Assembly (NCBI GenBank): GCA_963793275.1
Contig: CAWBZL010000004.1
Coordinates: forward strand, 310,001-374,000
DNA: 64,000 bases
Direction: 5' to 3'
Source: Marinirhabdus sp963793275
GTDB lineage: Bacteria > Bacteroidota > Bacteroidia > Flavobacteriales > Flavobacteriaceae
Below, piece after piece: positions 8,778 through 17,160 of this stretch; within the stretch, counting starts at the first letter, position 1, and each line of letters opens with the position of its first letter. The position numbers and the translations under genes are program-made. A model generated the notes under the pieces. The model did not search any database. It saw nothing but the letters and a program-made list of their open reading frames with translations, and was not told the DNA's origin.

Positions 8778-9071
8778 TTGCAACTAAAAAGTATTTTTTT
8801 TCTAATTGCTTTTATCTGGTGTATCTTAACACCGGCTTTAGTTACTTTCTGTAATATTGACACCAACCTTTCAGCTTTATTCTCCATGAATGAAGAAGAA
8901 ACTTCAGAAACATATAAATTAGGAGCAAAAGAATACAATACTCCGGAGTTTGTAACTGCAAATTTTCTTTCTGCAGAAACATTTGAAAGTTCGAAAGTAT
9001 TTGGTTACAAATCCCTTTTCTGGGAATCACTTTCTCAGGAAACCGTCTCTCCACCACCAGACTATAACTAG
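8778..9071 (+). CDS. Small secreted or membrane protein, unknown
   Basis: 97 residues from a TTG start; a stop lies 33 bases upstream in frame and no ATG is available, so TTG is required. The N-terminus is a hydrophobic segment (IFFLIAFIWCILTPALVTFC) that could be an uncleaved anchor or signal peptide. It is followed by an acidic tail ending in VSPPPDYN. I recall small Flavobacteriaceae proteins of the same shape (hydrophobic start, acidic middle, SPPPD near the end), but no function is known to me. It lies between batE and the first SulP gene. An open frame of similar size on the opposite strand (8842-9135) lacks these features. Confidence 0.6.
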   Translation: MQLKSIFFLIAFIWCILTPALVTFCNIDTNLSALFSMNEEETSETYKLGAKEYNTPEFVTANFLSAETFESSKVFGYKSLFWESLSQETVSPPPDYN

Positions 9072-9145
9072 ATTTTTTAGTTTCCAAAGAGCAATTTAGC
9101 TCAATCTTCAAACTAACCGATGTATATCGGTACAAAATGTATGTT

Positions 9146-10726
9146 ATGTTTTCAAAAATTAAGAATGATCTCCCGGCGAGTATCGTAGTATTTTTCGTTG
9201 CCCTTCCTTTGTGTTTAGGTATTGCACTGGCAAGTGGCGCACCTCTGTTTTCTGGTTTAATTGCCGGAATTATTGGTGGTATTATAGTAGGAGCCCTAAG
9301 TGGTTCGAGTATTGGGGTAAGTGGTCCTGCTGCCGGATTAGCAGCTATTGTTTTAACAGCTATTGGTACTCTGGGAGGATATGAAAACTTCCTGGTAGCT
9401 GTAGTAATAGGTGGTGCAATTCAATTACTTTTTGGAGTGTTGAAGGCCGGAATTATTGGCTATTATTTTCCATCTTCAGTAATTAAAGGAATGCTTACAG
9501 GTATTGGGCTTATTATTATTCTGAAACAAATTCCACACTTCTTTGGGTATGACGCAGATCCGGAGGGTGATTTTGCATTTTTCCAAGTAGATGGTGAAAA
9601 TACATTTTCAGAAATTCTTATAGCCTTTAATTCCATTAGTATAGGGGCTACTATTATTGCTTTTGTAAGTTTGGGAATATTGTTACTGTGGGCTAATGTG
9701 CTGTCAAAGAAGGGAAAGATTTTTCAATTAATACAAGGGCCATTAGTGGCTGTAGTTGTTGGGATAATTTACTTTGTAGTTACACAGGGGAATGAATCTC
9801 TTGCAATTTCTGCAGAGCATTTGGTGCAGGTTCCGGTTCCAGATAGTTTTGACTCTTTTATTGGGCAATTCAGTTTTCCGAATTTTGCAGCGATTACAAA
9901 TTCTGAAGTCTGGGTAGTAGGTTTTACAATAGCCTTAGTAGCTAGTTTAGAAACGCTGCTTTGTGTAGAAGCCACAGACAAATTAGATCCCGAAAAGCGT
10001 GTTACTCCAACCAACAGAGAATTATTGGCACAAGGAACAGGAAATATCATTTCTGGAATGATAGGAGGATTGCCAATAACACAGGTTATTGTAAGAAGTT
10101 CGGCAAACATTCAATCGGGGGGAAAAACGAAAGCATCAGCAATTATACACGGATTCTTTTTGTTGATCTCGGTAATTATAATTCCAACGATTTTGAACAT
10201 GATTCCGCTTTCGGTATTAGCAGCGATCTTATTGATTGTTGGATATAAACTGGCAAAACCGTCAACATTTAAAGCTATGTACAATGCTGGATGGAAACAG
10301 TTTGTGCCGTATGTTGTTACCGTGGTGGCAATTGTTTTTACAGATTTGCTTATTGGTATTGGATTAGGTTTGGCCGTAGGTATTGTAATTGTTTTGCTGA
10401 AAAGTTACCAGAATTCACATTTCTTACATATTGAGGATAAGAGTAATGGAAAGCATAAAATAAATATGACACTCGCTGAAGAAGTTACCTTTTTTAACAA
10501 GGGAGCCATTCTTAAGGAGCTGGATAGCTTACCAAGAGATACTTTTTTAGAACTGGACGTTCGAAAAACACGCTATCTCGATACCGATATTATCGAAATT
10601 CTGGATGATTTTGCTTTCAAGGCAAAAGAAAGAAATATTGATATTAAGTTAATTTCAGAACGCGGCGTGGTGGAAAATCCCGATAGCTTTATAGAGTTTT
10701 TTAAACTTAGACCTAAAACGGCATAA
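9146..10726 (+). CDS. SulP-family anion transporter with STAS domain (bicarbonate candidate)
   Basis: About 526 residues; ATG 9146 preferred, ATG 9137 would add three. The N-terminus (DLPASIVVFFVALPLCLGIA) and many Gly-rich hydrophobic segments give the SulP transmembrane core. A cytoplasmic STAS domain occupies roughly the last 100 residues (LPRDTFLELDVRKTRYLDTD). SulP proteins carry sulfate, bicarbonate or other anions. The substrate cannot be read from sequence, but a beta-carbonic anhydrase lies two genes downstream and another SulP follows, which favours bicarbonate. The gene is intact and is followed ten bases later by a universal stress protein gene. Confidence 0.9.
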   Translation: MFSKIKNDLPASIVVFFVALPLCLGIALASGAPLFSGLIAGIIGGIIVGALSGSSIGVSGPAAGLAAIVLTAIGTLGGYENFLVAVVIGGAIQLLFGVLKAGIIGYYFPSSVIKGMLTGIGLIIILKQIPHFFGYDADPEGDFAFFQVDGENTFSEILIAFNSISIGATIIAFVSLGILLLWANVLSKKGKIFQLIQGPLVAVVVGIIYFVVTQGNESLAISAEHLVQVPVPDSFDSFIGQFSFPNFAAITNSEVWVVGFTIALVASLETLLCVEATDKLDPEKRVTPTNRELLAQGTGNIISGMIGGLPITQVIVRSSANIQSGGKTKASAIIHGFFLLISVIIIPTILNMIPLSVLAAILLIVGYKLAKPSTFKAMYNAGWKQFVPYVVTVVAIVFTDLLIGIGLGLAVGIVIVLLKSYQNSHFLHIEDKSNGKHKINMTLAEEVTFFNKGAILKELDSLPRDTFLELDVRKTRYLDTDIIEILDDFAFKAKERNIDIKLISERGVVENPDSFIEFFKLRPKTA

Positions 10727-10736
10727 CACGAAACTT

Positions 10737-11546
10737 ATGGAAACTACAAATAAATATAAAGTTTTGGTACTTTCAGATCTAAGTGAAGAGAGTACACAGG
10801 TTTTAAAAAGCGCATCCAGGATAGCCAAAGAAATTGACGGTGAAATTGAAATTTTTCACGTGCGTAAAGGAACAAAAGTTGTTGAAAATGAAAGCCACCT
10901 ATCTGCTGTAAGATCTTTAAAGGATAATTTTGTTCTCGTTGAAAAAAAACTAAAAGATATAAGTGCGTCGGTTTCAGAGAACATGCAGGTAAAGGTGAGT
11001 CACTTTTTCAGTTTTGGAAATATTAAAAATGAGATTGTTGATCATATAGAAAAATCGAAGCCAGATATTGTTGTTTTAGGAAAGAGAATATCTAATGCGC
11101 CTAATTTTTTTGGAGATAATATATTGACTCTTATTTTGAAAAATTTTCAGGGAGTGATTATGGTTGCTAACAATATAAATGTTCTGGAGAATCAATGTAA
11201 GTTGTCTTTAGGATTGTTTAATTCAAGTAGCACTCAGTCCGGCGTCCCTTTCTTAAATTCAATACTTTCTAATACAAATACACCTATTCGTTCTTTTGCA
11301 GTGTTACGTAAAAATGAAGAGCCCGTGACTAAAAGTGATATTAAAAATGATAATTTGGTTTCGTATGTTTTCGAAAAAAATGATAACACATTACAAACCA
11401 TGTCAAATTATATGGATAAAAATAAAGTGAATCTTTTACTGGTATATAGAAAATCTACTTCAGAAGATTCAAAAGACATGTCTATTTCAGAATTTAACGA
11501 ATTAGCGAACACTATAAACATTCCGGTTTTGCTTTCCAATAGCTAG
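10737..11546 (+). CDS. Universal stress protein (UspA family)
   Basis: A 269-residue cytoplasmic protein. The N-terminal half is a UspA domain: YKVLVLSDLSEESTQVLKSA forms the first strand and helix, and PDIVVLGKR is the typical fourth strand. The canonical ATP-loop GxxGx9GS is not obvious. The C-terminal half is a more divergent second Usp-like domain ending in NIPVLLSNS. The gene starts ten bases after the SulP stop, so the two are probably co-transcribed. Such pairing of a Usp protein with SulP and carbonic anhydrase suggests control of transport or energy state, but this is inference. Confidence 0.82.
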   Translation: METTNKYKVLVLSDLSEESTQVLKSASRIAKEIDGEIEIFHVRKGTKVVENESHLSAVRSLKDNFVLVEKKLKDISASVSENMQVKVSHFFSFGNIKNEIVDHIEKSKPDIVVLGKRISNAPNFFGDNILTLILKNFQGVIMVANNINVLENQCKLSLGLFNSSSTQSGVPFLNSILSNTNTPIRSFAVLRKNEEPVTKSDIKNDNLVSYVFEKNDNTLQTMSNYMDKNKVNLLLVYRKSTSEDSKDMSISEFNELANTINIPVLLSNS

Positions 11547-11598
11547 TTGGTTATGAGCAAAATTTAGTATATTATAAAAAAACAAAAATTAAATAAAG

Positions 11599-12225
11599 AT
11601 GAAAGCACATACTAAAGAAACGCAGTCTACAATAACACCTGAAAAAGCATTAGACTTTTTAAAAGAAGGAAATAAGCGTTTTCAAAATAATCTAAAAGCA
11701 AATAGAAACTTATTACAACAGGTAAATGATACAAGCGAAGGACAATTTCCTTTTGCAGTAATTTTAAGCTGTATTGATTCCCGTGTGTCTGCGGAGCTAG
11801 TTTTTGACCAAGGCTTAGGAGACATCTTCAGCGTTCGTATAGCAGGGAATTTTGTGAATGAAGATATTCTGGGAAGTATAGAATACGGCTGCAAAGTCGC
11901 GGGGTCTAAATTGGTAGTAGTTCTAGGACATACCTCTTGTGGGGCTATTAAAGGAGCTTGTGATGATGTGAAATTAGGAAATATTACCAAGCTTATTTCA
12001 AAGATAAAGCCGGCCGTTGAAAATGTAAAAGAGCCAGCGAATGCAAGCGACAGAACTTCTGCCAATCTCGATTTTGTCAATGAAGTTTCCAAAATGAATG
12101 TTTACAATACTATAAAAATTATGCAACAGCAAAGTCCCGTTCTCTTAGAAATGGAGCAAAAAGGTGAAATTAAAATAGTAGGAGCTATGTATGATGTGGC
12201 TTCCGGAGTAGTAGATTTTCTATAG
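11599..12225 (+). CDS. Beta-class carbonic anhydrase
   Basis: A 208-residue protein of the beta-carbonic anhydrase family, which interconverts CO2 and bicarbonate using zinc. The ligand set is complete: Cys58 with Asp60 and Arg62 in SCIDSRVSAE, and His111/Cys114 in LGHTSCGAIKGA. No signal peptide, so cytoplasmic. Flanked by two SulP transporters and a Usp protein on the same strand, it most likely traps or supplies bicarbonate imported by SulP. A strong terminator follows at 12267-12301, which separates it from the second SulP gene. Confidence 0.95.
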   Translation: MKAHTKETQSTITPEKALDFLKEGNKRFQNNLKANRNLLQQVNDTSEGQFPFAVILSCIDSRVSAELVFDQGLGDIFSVRIAGNFVNEDILGSIEYGCKVAGSKLVVVLGHTSCGAIKGACDDVKLGNITKLISKIKPAVENVKEPANASDRTSANLDFVNEVSKMNVYNTIKIMQQQSPVLLEMEQKGEIKIVGAMYDVASGVVDFL

Positions 12226-12266
12226 TAGACTGCTTTCCATATAAAGTAATTTAAAGTTTTTTAAAG

Positions 12267-12301
12267 AAGAGGGTGATAACATACTGTTATCGCCCTCTTT
12301 T
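12267..12301 (+). terminator. Rho-independent terminator after carbonic anhydrase gene
   Basis: GAGGGTGATAACA pairs with TGTTATCGCCCTC around a three-base loop (one T-G wobble), flanked by A and T pairs and followed by a short T-run. It ends the SulP-Usp-carbonic anhydrase transcript. Confidence 0.82.
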
Positions 12302-12364
12302 ACTTACATTTAACCAACGGTGCTTACGTCTTTAAAAGCACCTGTAACTAGCTAATAAACCTGC

Positions 12365-14211
12365 ATGAAAAATATTTTTACTAATCTCCGCGGAAACATC
12401 TTTGGAGGAATTACAGCTGGAATTGTAGCTTTACCCCTAGCACTTGCCTTTGGTGTACAATCTGGTTTGGGGCCAGATGCAGGATTATATGGAGCTATTT
12501 TCATTGGGTTTTTTGCTTCACTTTTTGGTGGAACAAATACTCAAATTTCTGGACCTACTGCACCTATGACCGCGGTGTCTATGGTTATAATTGCTGGAAT
12601 TATTGCAACAAATAACGGTAGTGTAGAACAGGCACTTCCCTACATTTTATTGGTGTTTTTATTGGCAGGTCTTATGCAGGTAGGGTTGGGAGTACTTGGG
12701 TTAGGAAAATATATAAAGTATATTCCCTACCCTGTAGTTTCCGGATTTATGACTGCAATTGGAGTCATAATTTTAATAACTCAAATATTACCAATGTTGG
12801 GGTATTATGCCAATACTGATGATGAATTTATAGATAAGTTTAAACCTCAGGCAGAGGAAGTTTTACTGGATAAAATTCTACAAGAAGAAGCTGGCGAAGG
12901 AATTTTGGTATTAGAAGATTTTAAGGAAACCGTAAATCGTGCCGAACGTATTACAAATGAAGATATTCAGCTGGAATCGAAAACCCTTGCAAAAGCAGCT
13001 AGTAGTGGTGTGTTAGGGTCTATAAAAACATTGCCAAGAGCTATTAAAAATGTCAATTGGCTGGAATTTGGACTGGCAGCACTCACTATTTTTATTATTT
13101 TCGGATTTAAGAAAATTACTAAAGCTGTGCCTTCCACATTGGTTGCACTGCTGGTCGTTTCGGCAGGGGCTTATTTTTTGAAGTTAGATTATCAACCTAT
13201 TGAAAAAATCCCTGGCGGTTTCCCACTACCTAATCTGGACATGTTTGCCAATTTTAACATCGGTCAAATTTCACCCTATATTTTTACGGCATTAACGCTG
13301 GCCTTCCTGGGAGCGATAGACTCCTTGTTAACGTCGGTTGTGGCAGATAATATGACGAAGACAAAACACAAACCAAATCAGGAATTGATCGGGCAGGGGA
13401 TTGGTAATAGTATTGCATCCATCTTTGGAGGTCTTCCTGGTGCAGGTGCAACTATTAGAACTGTTGTAAATATTAATTCCGGCGGAACTACGAAGCTTTC
13501 CGGAATGGTCGCTTCTGTTTTACTGCTCATTATTTTATTGGCTCTGGGCGATATAGCCTCACAAATACCGGCAGCTGTATTAGCAGGAATTTTAATTACG
13601 GTGGGAATTGGCGTAATGGATTATAAAGGCCTAAAAGCAGTGCCAAATATGCCTAAAAGCGAAGTGGTAGTGATGATGGTAGTTTTGGTACTTTCAGTGT
13701 TTTGGAATCTGGTGTATGCAGTAGGAATTGGCCTCGTACTTGCGTCATTAATTTTCATGAAAAAAATTGGAGATGTTTCAGCAAAACGCTCAAAATTAGT
13801 GCCATTAGGGAATTCAGATGAGCTTGGTCTTCCGTGGAACGATGAAGGGAATTTTCCAGGGAATTTGAGAGAGGAAGTTTTCATTAAGCGACTGGAAGAC
13901 CGCTTTTCTTCGGAAATACAAGCGATTTTCAAGAACTTGGAAAGGGAATTCCAGACACAGCAACGCATTTAATTATTAGAATGGGAAAAGTACCGTATAT
14001 AGATCAATCTGGATTGTACGCGATGGAAGAAACATTACTTAGGTTGCGTCAAAATAATGTAAAAATAATATTGATAGGTCTTCAGAAACAACCAGAAGTA
14101 ATGATGCAATCCATAGATATTATCCCGGATCTTGTTCCGGAAAAGCGTATGGTAAAATCGTTTAAAGAGGCTATGGAGTACATACGGGCCAATGTTGATG
14201 ACATCGTTTAA
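12365..14211 (+). pseudogene. Second SulP-family anion transporter, frameshifted in STAS domain
   Basis: The first frame (12365-13972) encodes the SulP membrane core (GGITAGIVALPLALAFGVQS; GAIDSLLTSVVADNMTKTKH) with a long polar insert at about residues 145-235. It reaches VFIKRLE and then loses homology. If one G is added beside 13898, the sequence reads GPLFFGNTSDFQELGKGIPD and runs without break into the second frame, which contains IIRMGKVPYIDQSG and ends at 14211. The restored protein is about 615 residues with a complete STAS domain. The cause is a single missing G. The gene follows the carbonic anhydrase on the same strand and is another bicarbonate or sulfate transporter candidate. 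True loss would remove the STAS domain only. Confidence 0.85.
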
Positions 14212-14281
14212 CTTATTTCAAAAATGTAGAGCAGTTATATAACATTACATAACCCCTCTTTTTTGTTGAATGTTTTAGAAT

Positions 14282-14312
14282 CACGAATAGTTTTAAAACA
14301 TTCGTGGTTTTT
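14282..14312 (+). terminator. Terminator after the second SulP gene
   Basis: CACGAAT (14282-14288) pairs with ATTCGTG (14300-14306); the centre GTTTTAAAAC can extend the stem, and GTTTTTTAG follows. It lies between the convergent SulP and cvpA genes. Confidence 0.75.
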
Positions 14313-14317
14313 TAGTT

Positions 14318-14857
14318 TTAAGAGTTTGCTTCAACTTGATTTTGCTCTTCCATTTCCTCTTCATTGTCAAAGGCATCTACTTCATTTAAAATATAAGGAA
14401 CTACCAAGGGCGCCAGGCTGGCTACAGGAGTATATAAAACAGAATCTGCTCTATCTTCTTCAGAAAGAATAGAAAATGTAGGAGAAGCATTTACGAACAT
14501 AAAGACCACGCTTACAATAAAGGCAAATTTCAGCACATTAAATACTGCGCCTAATAATTTATTAATAATGCCTAGTGCGGCAAAATCGGCTATTTTAGTG
14601 AGTGCTTTCCCGGCCATTGAAATTGCAATTACGATAACTAAAAAAGTAACAGCAAATGCCGTGAGATTGACCGTTTGCTCATTCCAGTCTGTCCAGCCCG
14701 CAATATAAACCGCAGCATATTCTGAAAAATAAACAGCGCCATATACCCCGGCAATCACACCAATTAAACCTGCCAAAGCTACAAAAAGACCCTTTTTAAA
14801 TCCTACTACAAAAGCAATGAGGAGAATTATGCCTAAAACAATGTCTATGGTGTTCAT
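14318..14857 (-). CDS. cvpA: CvpA family membrane protein
   Basis: 179 residues with four predicted membrane spans: IDIVLGIILLIAFVVGFKKG, LFVALAGLIGVIAGVYGAVY, LTAFAVTFLVIVIAISMAG and VLKFAFIVSVVFMFVNA. The GFKKG turn after the first span and the AxxGxxNKLLGAVF segment before the last are typical of the CvpA/colicin V production family. The C-terminal tail is acidic (DNEEEMEEQNQVEA). CvpA is an inner-membrane protein with a general role in envelope homeostasis; its exact activity is unresolved. It is a single minus-strand gene, divergent from the small gene at 15023. Confidence 0.9.
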   Translation of the reverse strand: MNTIDIVLGIILLIAFVVGFKKGLFVALAGLIGVIAGVYGAVYFSEYAAVYIAGWTDWNEQTVNLTAFAVTFLVIVIAISMAGKALTKIADFAALGIINKLLGAVFNVLKFAFIVSVVFMFVNASPTFSILSEEDRADSVLYTPVASLAPLVVPYILNEVDAFDNEEEMEEQNQVEANS

Positions 14858-14932
14858 AAATGTTCAGTTTAAAGTAAAGATAGTAAACCTAATTATAACC
14901 GCTCTAATGTTCTTAATTACAACAGGACAATG

Positions 14933-14940
14933 TACCTTTG
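14933..14940 (+). promoter_or_regulatory. Candidate -7 box (TACCTTTG)
   Basis: TACCTTTG matches TAnnTTTG and sits in the spacer between divergent cvpA and the gene at 15023. A TTC rather than TTG is found at the -33 distance. Confidence 0.3.
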
Positions 14941-15022
14941 CATTCGTAAAGTTCTAGGCCTTTTTTAAGGCGAAAATATTTCAGAAAAAAAATTAAAAGT
15001 TCCCCACCTTCGTGGGTACGAT

Positions 15023-15379
15023 ATGGCAAGAGATCAGGAATTAAAAGAAAGATGGGAGCGGTTGGTAACGTTGTTGAGCAACCGCTTTGCAGATGGTGAA
15101 ACACTGGATCTAGACGCTATTATTTACTTAGTAGGCGTCCAGGAATTGGGGCAATTACACCGAAAGTTCAAAAAAGACGAAAAATTAGATTTAATGCACA
15201 TAGCTATTTGCCGTTTGCTGGAGCCATTTGGTTATTATGAATTTGATTATTTTGATGAGCAAGGCTGGCCACACTATAGAATGCTGGAGCAGTTACCACC
15301 ATTAAAAGCAGGCGAGCAGAGTGTGTTAATGAAAGAAGCCATTGTGCAGTATTTTGTGGAAAACGAAGTTTTACAATAA
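15023..15379 (+). CDS. Conserved hypothetical protein
   Basis: A 118-residue soluble, mostly helical protein with no signal peptide and no motif that I can tie to a function. It has a Leu-rich helical N-terminus (WERLVTLLSNRFADGETLDL) and a central segment with aromatic clusters (EPFGYYEFDYFDEQGWPHY). It has the look of a conserved small Flavobacteriaceae protein upstream of pheS. A candidate promoter lies at 14933. pheS follows 113 bases later with its own promoter candidate, so co-transcription is uncertain. Confidence 0.75.
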   Translation: MARDQELKERWERLVTLLSNRFADGETLDLDAIIYLVGVQELGQLHRKFKKDEKLDLMHIAICRLLEPFGYYEFDYFDEQGWPHYRMLEQLPPLKAGEQSVLMKEAIVQYFVENEVLQ

Positions 15380-15417
15380 AACTTTTAAAAATATAATTCC
15401 TGAATCCCAAAGGAAGT

Positions 15418-15444
15418 TTGTTTTCATGAGTTTCCGTAATTTTG
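15418..15444 (+). promoter_or_regulatory. Candidate pheS promoter (TTG / TAATTTTG)
   Basis: TTTG ends at 15420 and TAATTTTG occupies 15437-15444, a 16-base gap that is one short of the usual 17-23. The start codon of pheS lies 49 bases on. Confidence 0.4.
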
Positions 15445-15492
15445 TCCATTCATAAAACAAGGCGTTCACATTTTTGTAAACGCAACCTGATC

Positions 15493-16512
15493 ATGATAGA
15501 TACTATACAAAAGCATATTACCGAAGTTGACAGCTTCAAAACTACAAGTCCGGATGAGATGGAGCAATTCCGAATTAAATATCTCGGAAAAAAAGGGCTG
15601 CTGAAGACTTTTTATGCTGAATTTAAAAATGTACCGAACGACCAGAAAAAAGAGTTTGGGAAAACTGTGAACACGCTTAAAGATGCAGTGGAAGCGAAAG
15701 TAAACAGATTTAAGGAGGCATTGGAAAATGTAGAAGAAACCAAAGGCGTCTATGGCGATCTCTCTCGTCCCGGAGAGCCTGTATCTTTAGGGTCACGTCA
15801 TCCAATTTCTATTGTGAAGAATAAGATTATAGACATCTTTTCGCGTATTGGCTTTAATGTTTCAGAAGGGCCGGAAATTGAAGACGACTGGCATAATTTT
15901 ACAGCCTTAAACTTACCGGAATATCACCCGGCGCGCGACATGCAGGACACTTTTTTTGTGCAAACAAATCCGGATATTTTATTGCGTACGCATACTTCCA
16001 CGGTGCAGGTACGTTATATGGAAAAGAACAAACCGCCTATCAGAACTATTTCTCCCGGACGCGTTTTTAGAAATGAAGCTATTTCTGCACGGTCCCATTG
16101 TTTTTTCCATCAGGTGGAAGGCTTGTACGTAGATAAAGGGGTAAGCTTTGCAGATTTAAAACAAACCTTACAATATTTTACAACGGAGCTCTTCGGAAAA
16201 TCGAAGATAAGACTACGCCCGTCCTATTTCCCTTTTACAGAGCCAAGTGCCGAAGTAGACGTATACTGGGGTTTAGAAACGGAAACCGATTATAAAATGA
16301 CCAAAGGAACAGGTTGGCTTGAAATTATGGGTTGTGGTATGGTAGATCCCAATGTTTTAGAAAACTGTGGCATAGATAGCACGGAATATTCTGGCTTTGC
16401 CTTTGGGATGGGTATAGACCGTATTGCATTATTATTACACCAGATTCCGGATATTAGAATGTTAAGCGAGAATGATTTACGCTTTTTGGAGCAATTTAAG
16501 GCGGCAGACTAG
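15493..16512 (+). CDS. pheS: Phenylalanine-tRNA ligase alpha subunit
   Basis: 339 residues from ATG 15493; an ATG at 15442 would add 17 basic residues that relatives lack. It charges tRNA-Phe as part of the cytoplasmic alpha2-beta2 enzyme. An N-terminal coiled coil (about 1-90) precedes the class II catalytic core: motif 1 region HPISIVKNKIIDIFSRIGF, motif 2 region ISPGRVFRNEAISARSHCFF, and motif 3 FAFGMGIDRIALLLHQI. The length and motifs are complete. The beta-subunit gene is not in the window, which is usual in Flavobacteriia. Confidence 0.97.
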   Translation: MIDTIQKHITEVDSFKTTSPDEMEQFRIKYLGKKGLLKTFYAEFKNVPNDQKKEFGKTVNTLKDAVEAKVNRFKEALENVEETKGVYGDLSRPGEPVSLGSRHPISIVKNKIIDIFSRIGFNVSEGPEIEDDWHNFTALNLPEYHPARDMQDTFFVQTNPDILLRTHTSTVQVRYMEKNKPPIRTISPGRVFRNEAISARSHCFFHQVEGLYVDKGVSFADLKQTLQYFTTELFGKSKIRLRPSYFPFTEPSAEVDVYWGLETETDYKMTKGTGWLEIMGCGMVDPNVLENCGIDSTEYSGFAFGMGIDRIALLLHQIPDIRMLSENDLRFLEQFKAAD

Positions 16513-16576
16513 CTTCTATAGAATTCTTATTGAACCTTTTATTTTTTAGAAAAGGTCCATAAACTTCAATTTTTGA

Positions 16577-16972
16577 ATGAAAAAAGATATAGAAATACCT
16601 GAAGTTAAGGACGTATACGTGGCAGCAGTTTTTGAACTGAATATCGATTACAACACCCATGATTGGAATATATACCTAATAAATGATGGTGCTTCTCCCA
16701 TAGAAACTGTTTTAGTAGTTGCGCAAGGATATGACGACAAAGATATGACCGCGCCTATGCGAAAGACAATAAAAATGGTGCCTGCCAAAGGTTTTGCGAA
16801 GCTTGAATATATAGATGAAAGTGTCTTTAAACTGGATAACTTCTTTACCATTACCTACTTCCTGGAAAACAAAATGTACGACAAGCGCTTTGAGCTTCCC
16901 CGCTTTTCAATAAATGAAGACAATGCTGTCCAGCTTCCTGTTCTTGGGAAGAAAGGCGTTTTGGCCAGGTAA
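16577..16972 (+). CDS. Conserved hypothetical protein downstream of pheS
   Basis: 131 residues, soluble, beta-rich, no signal peptide. The sequence begins MKKDIEIPEVKDVYVAAVFE and includes DWNIYLINDGASPIETVLVV and a C-terminal FELPRFSINEDNAVQLP. I have seen similar proteins in Flavobacteriaceae beside pheS, where they are sometimes mislabelled as a PheS subunit; there is no synthetase motif here. It lies 64 bases after pheS. Function unknown. Confidence 0.75.
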   Translation: MKKDIEIPEVKDVYVAAVFELNIDYNTHDWNIYLINDGASPIETVLVVAQGYDDKDMTAPMRKTIKMVPAKGFAKLEYIDESVFKLDNFFTITYFLENKMYDKRFELPRFSINEDNAVQLPVLGKKGVLAR

Positions 16973-16984
16973 TTTTGCGCAAAA

Positions 16985-17026
16985 ATTACAAGGATTTTGT
17001 TTATATACCTTAAAAACGCTTGTAAT
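16985..17026. repeat. Inverted repeat upstream of ileS
   Basis: ATTACAAG (16985-16992) and CTTGTAAT (17019-17026) are exact complements separated by 26 bases. They lie in the 188-base spacer before ileS. No T-run follows. This may be a weak hairpin; I found no T-box-like features. Confidence 0.3.
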
Positions 17027-17160
17027 TCCAGGTCTTCTTACTTAAAATATAAAGCTAAATTACCCGATGAATATACACTGCCAAGTGAAGCCTGTAGACT
17101 ATCTGTTTTTACTTGAAAATTCATTAAATTCGCAATCTTAATTAACGGCATCACAAACTC

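Noticed and set aside
8842..9135. 97-residue minus-strand open frame opposite the small gene at 8778
   Set aside because: The plus-strand frame has a signal-like N-terminus, a promoter box and a familiar tail; the minus frame has neither.
14263..14472. 69-residue plus-strand open frame over the SulP terminator and cvpA
   Set aside because: Crosses a terminator hairpin and lies antisense to cvpA.
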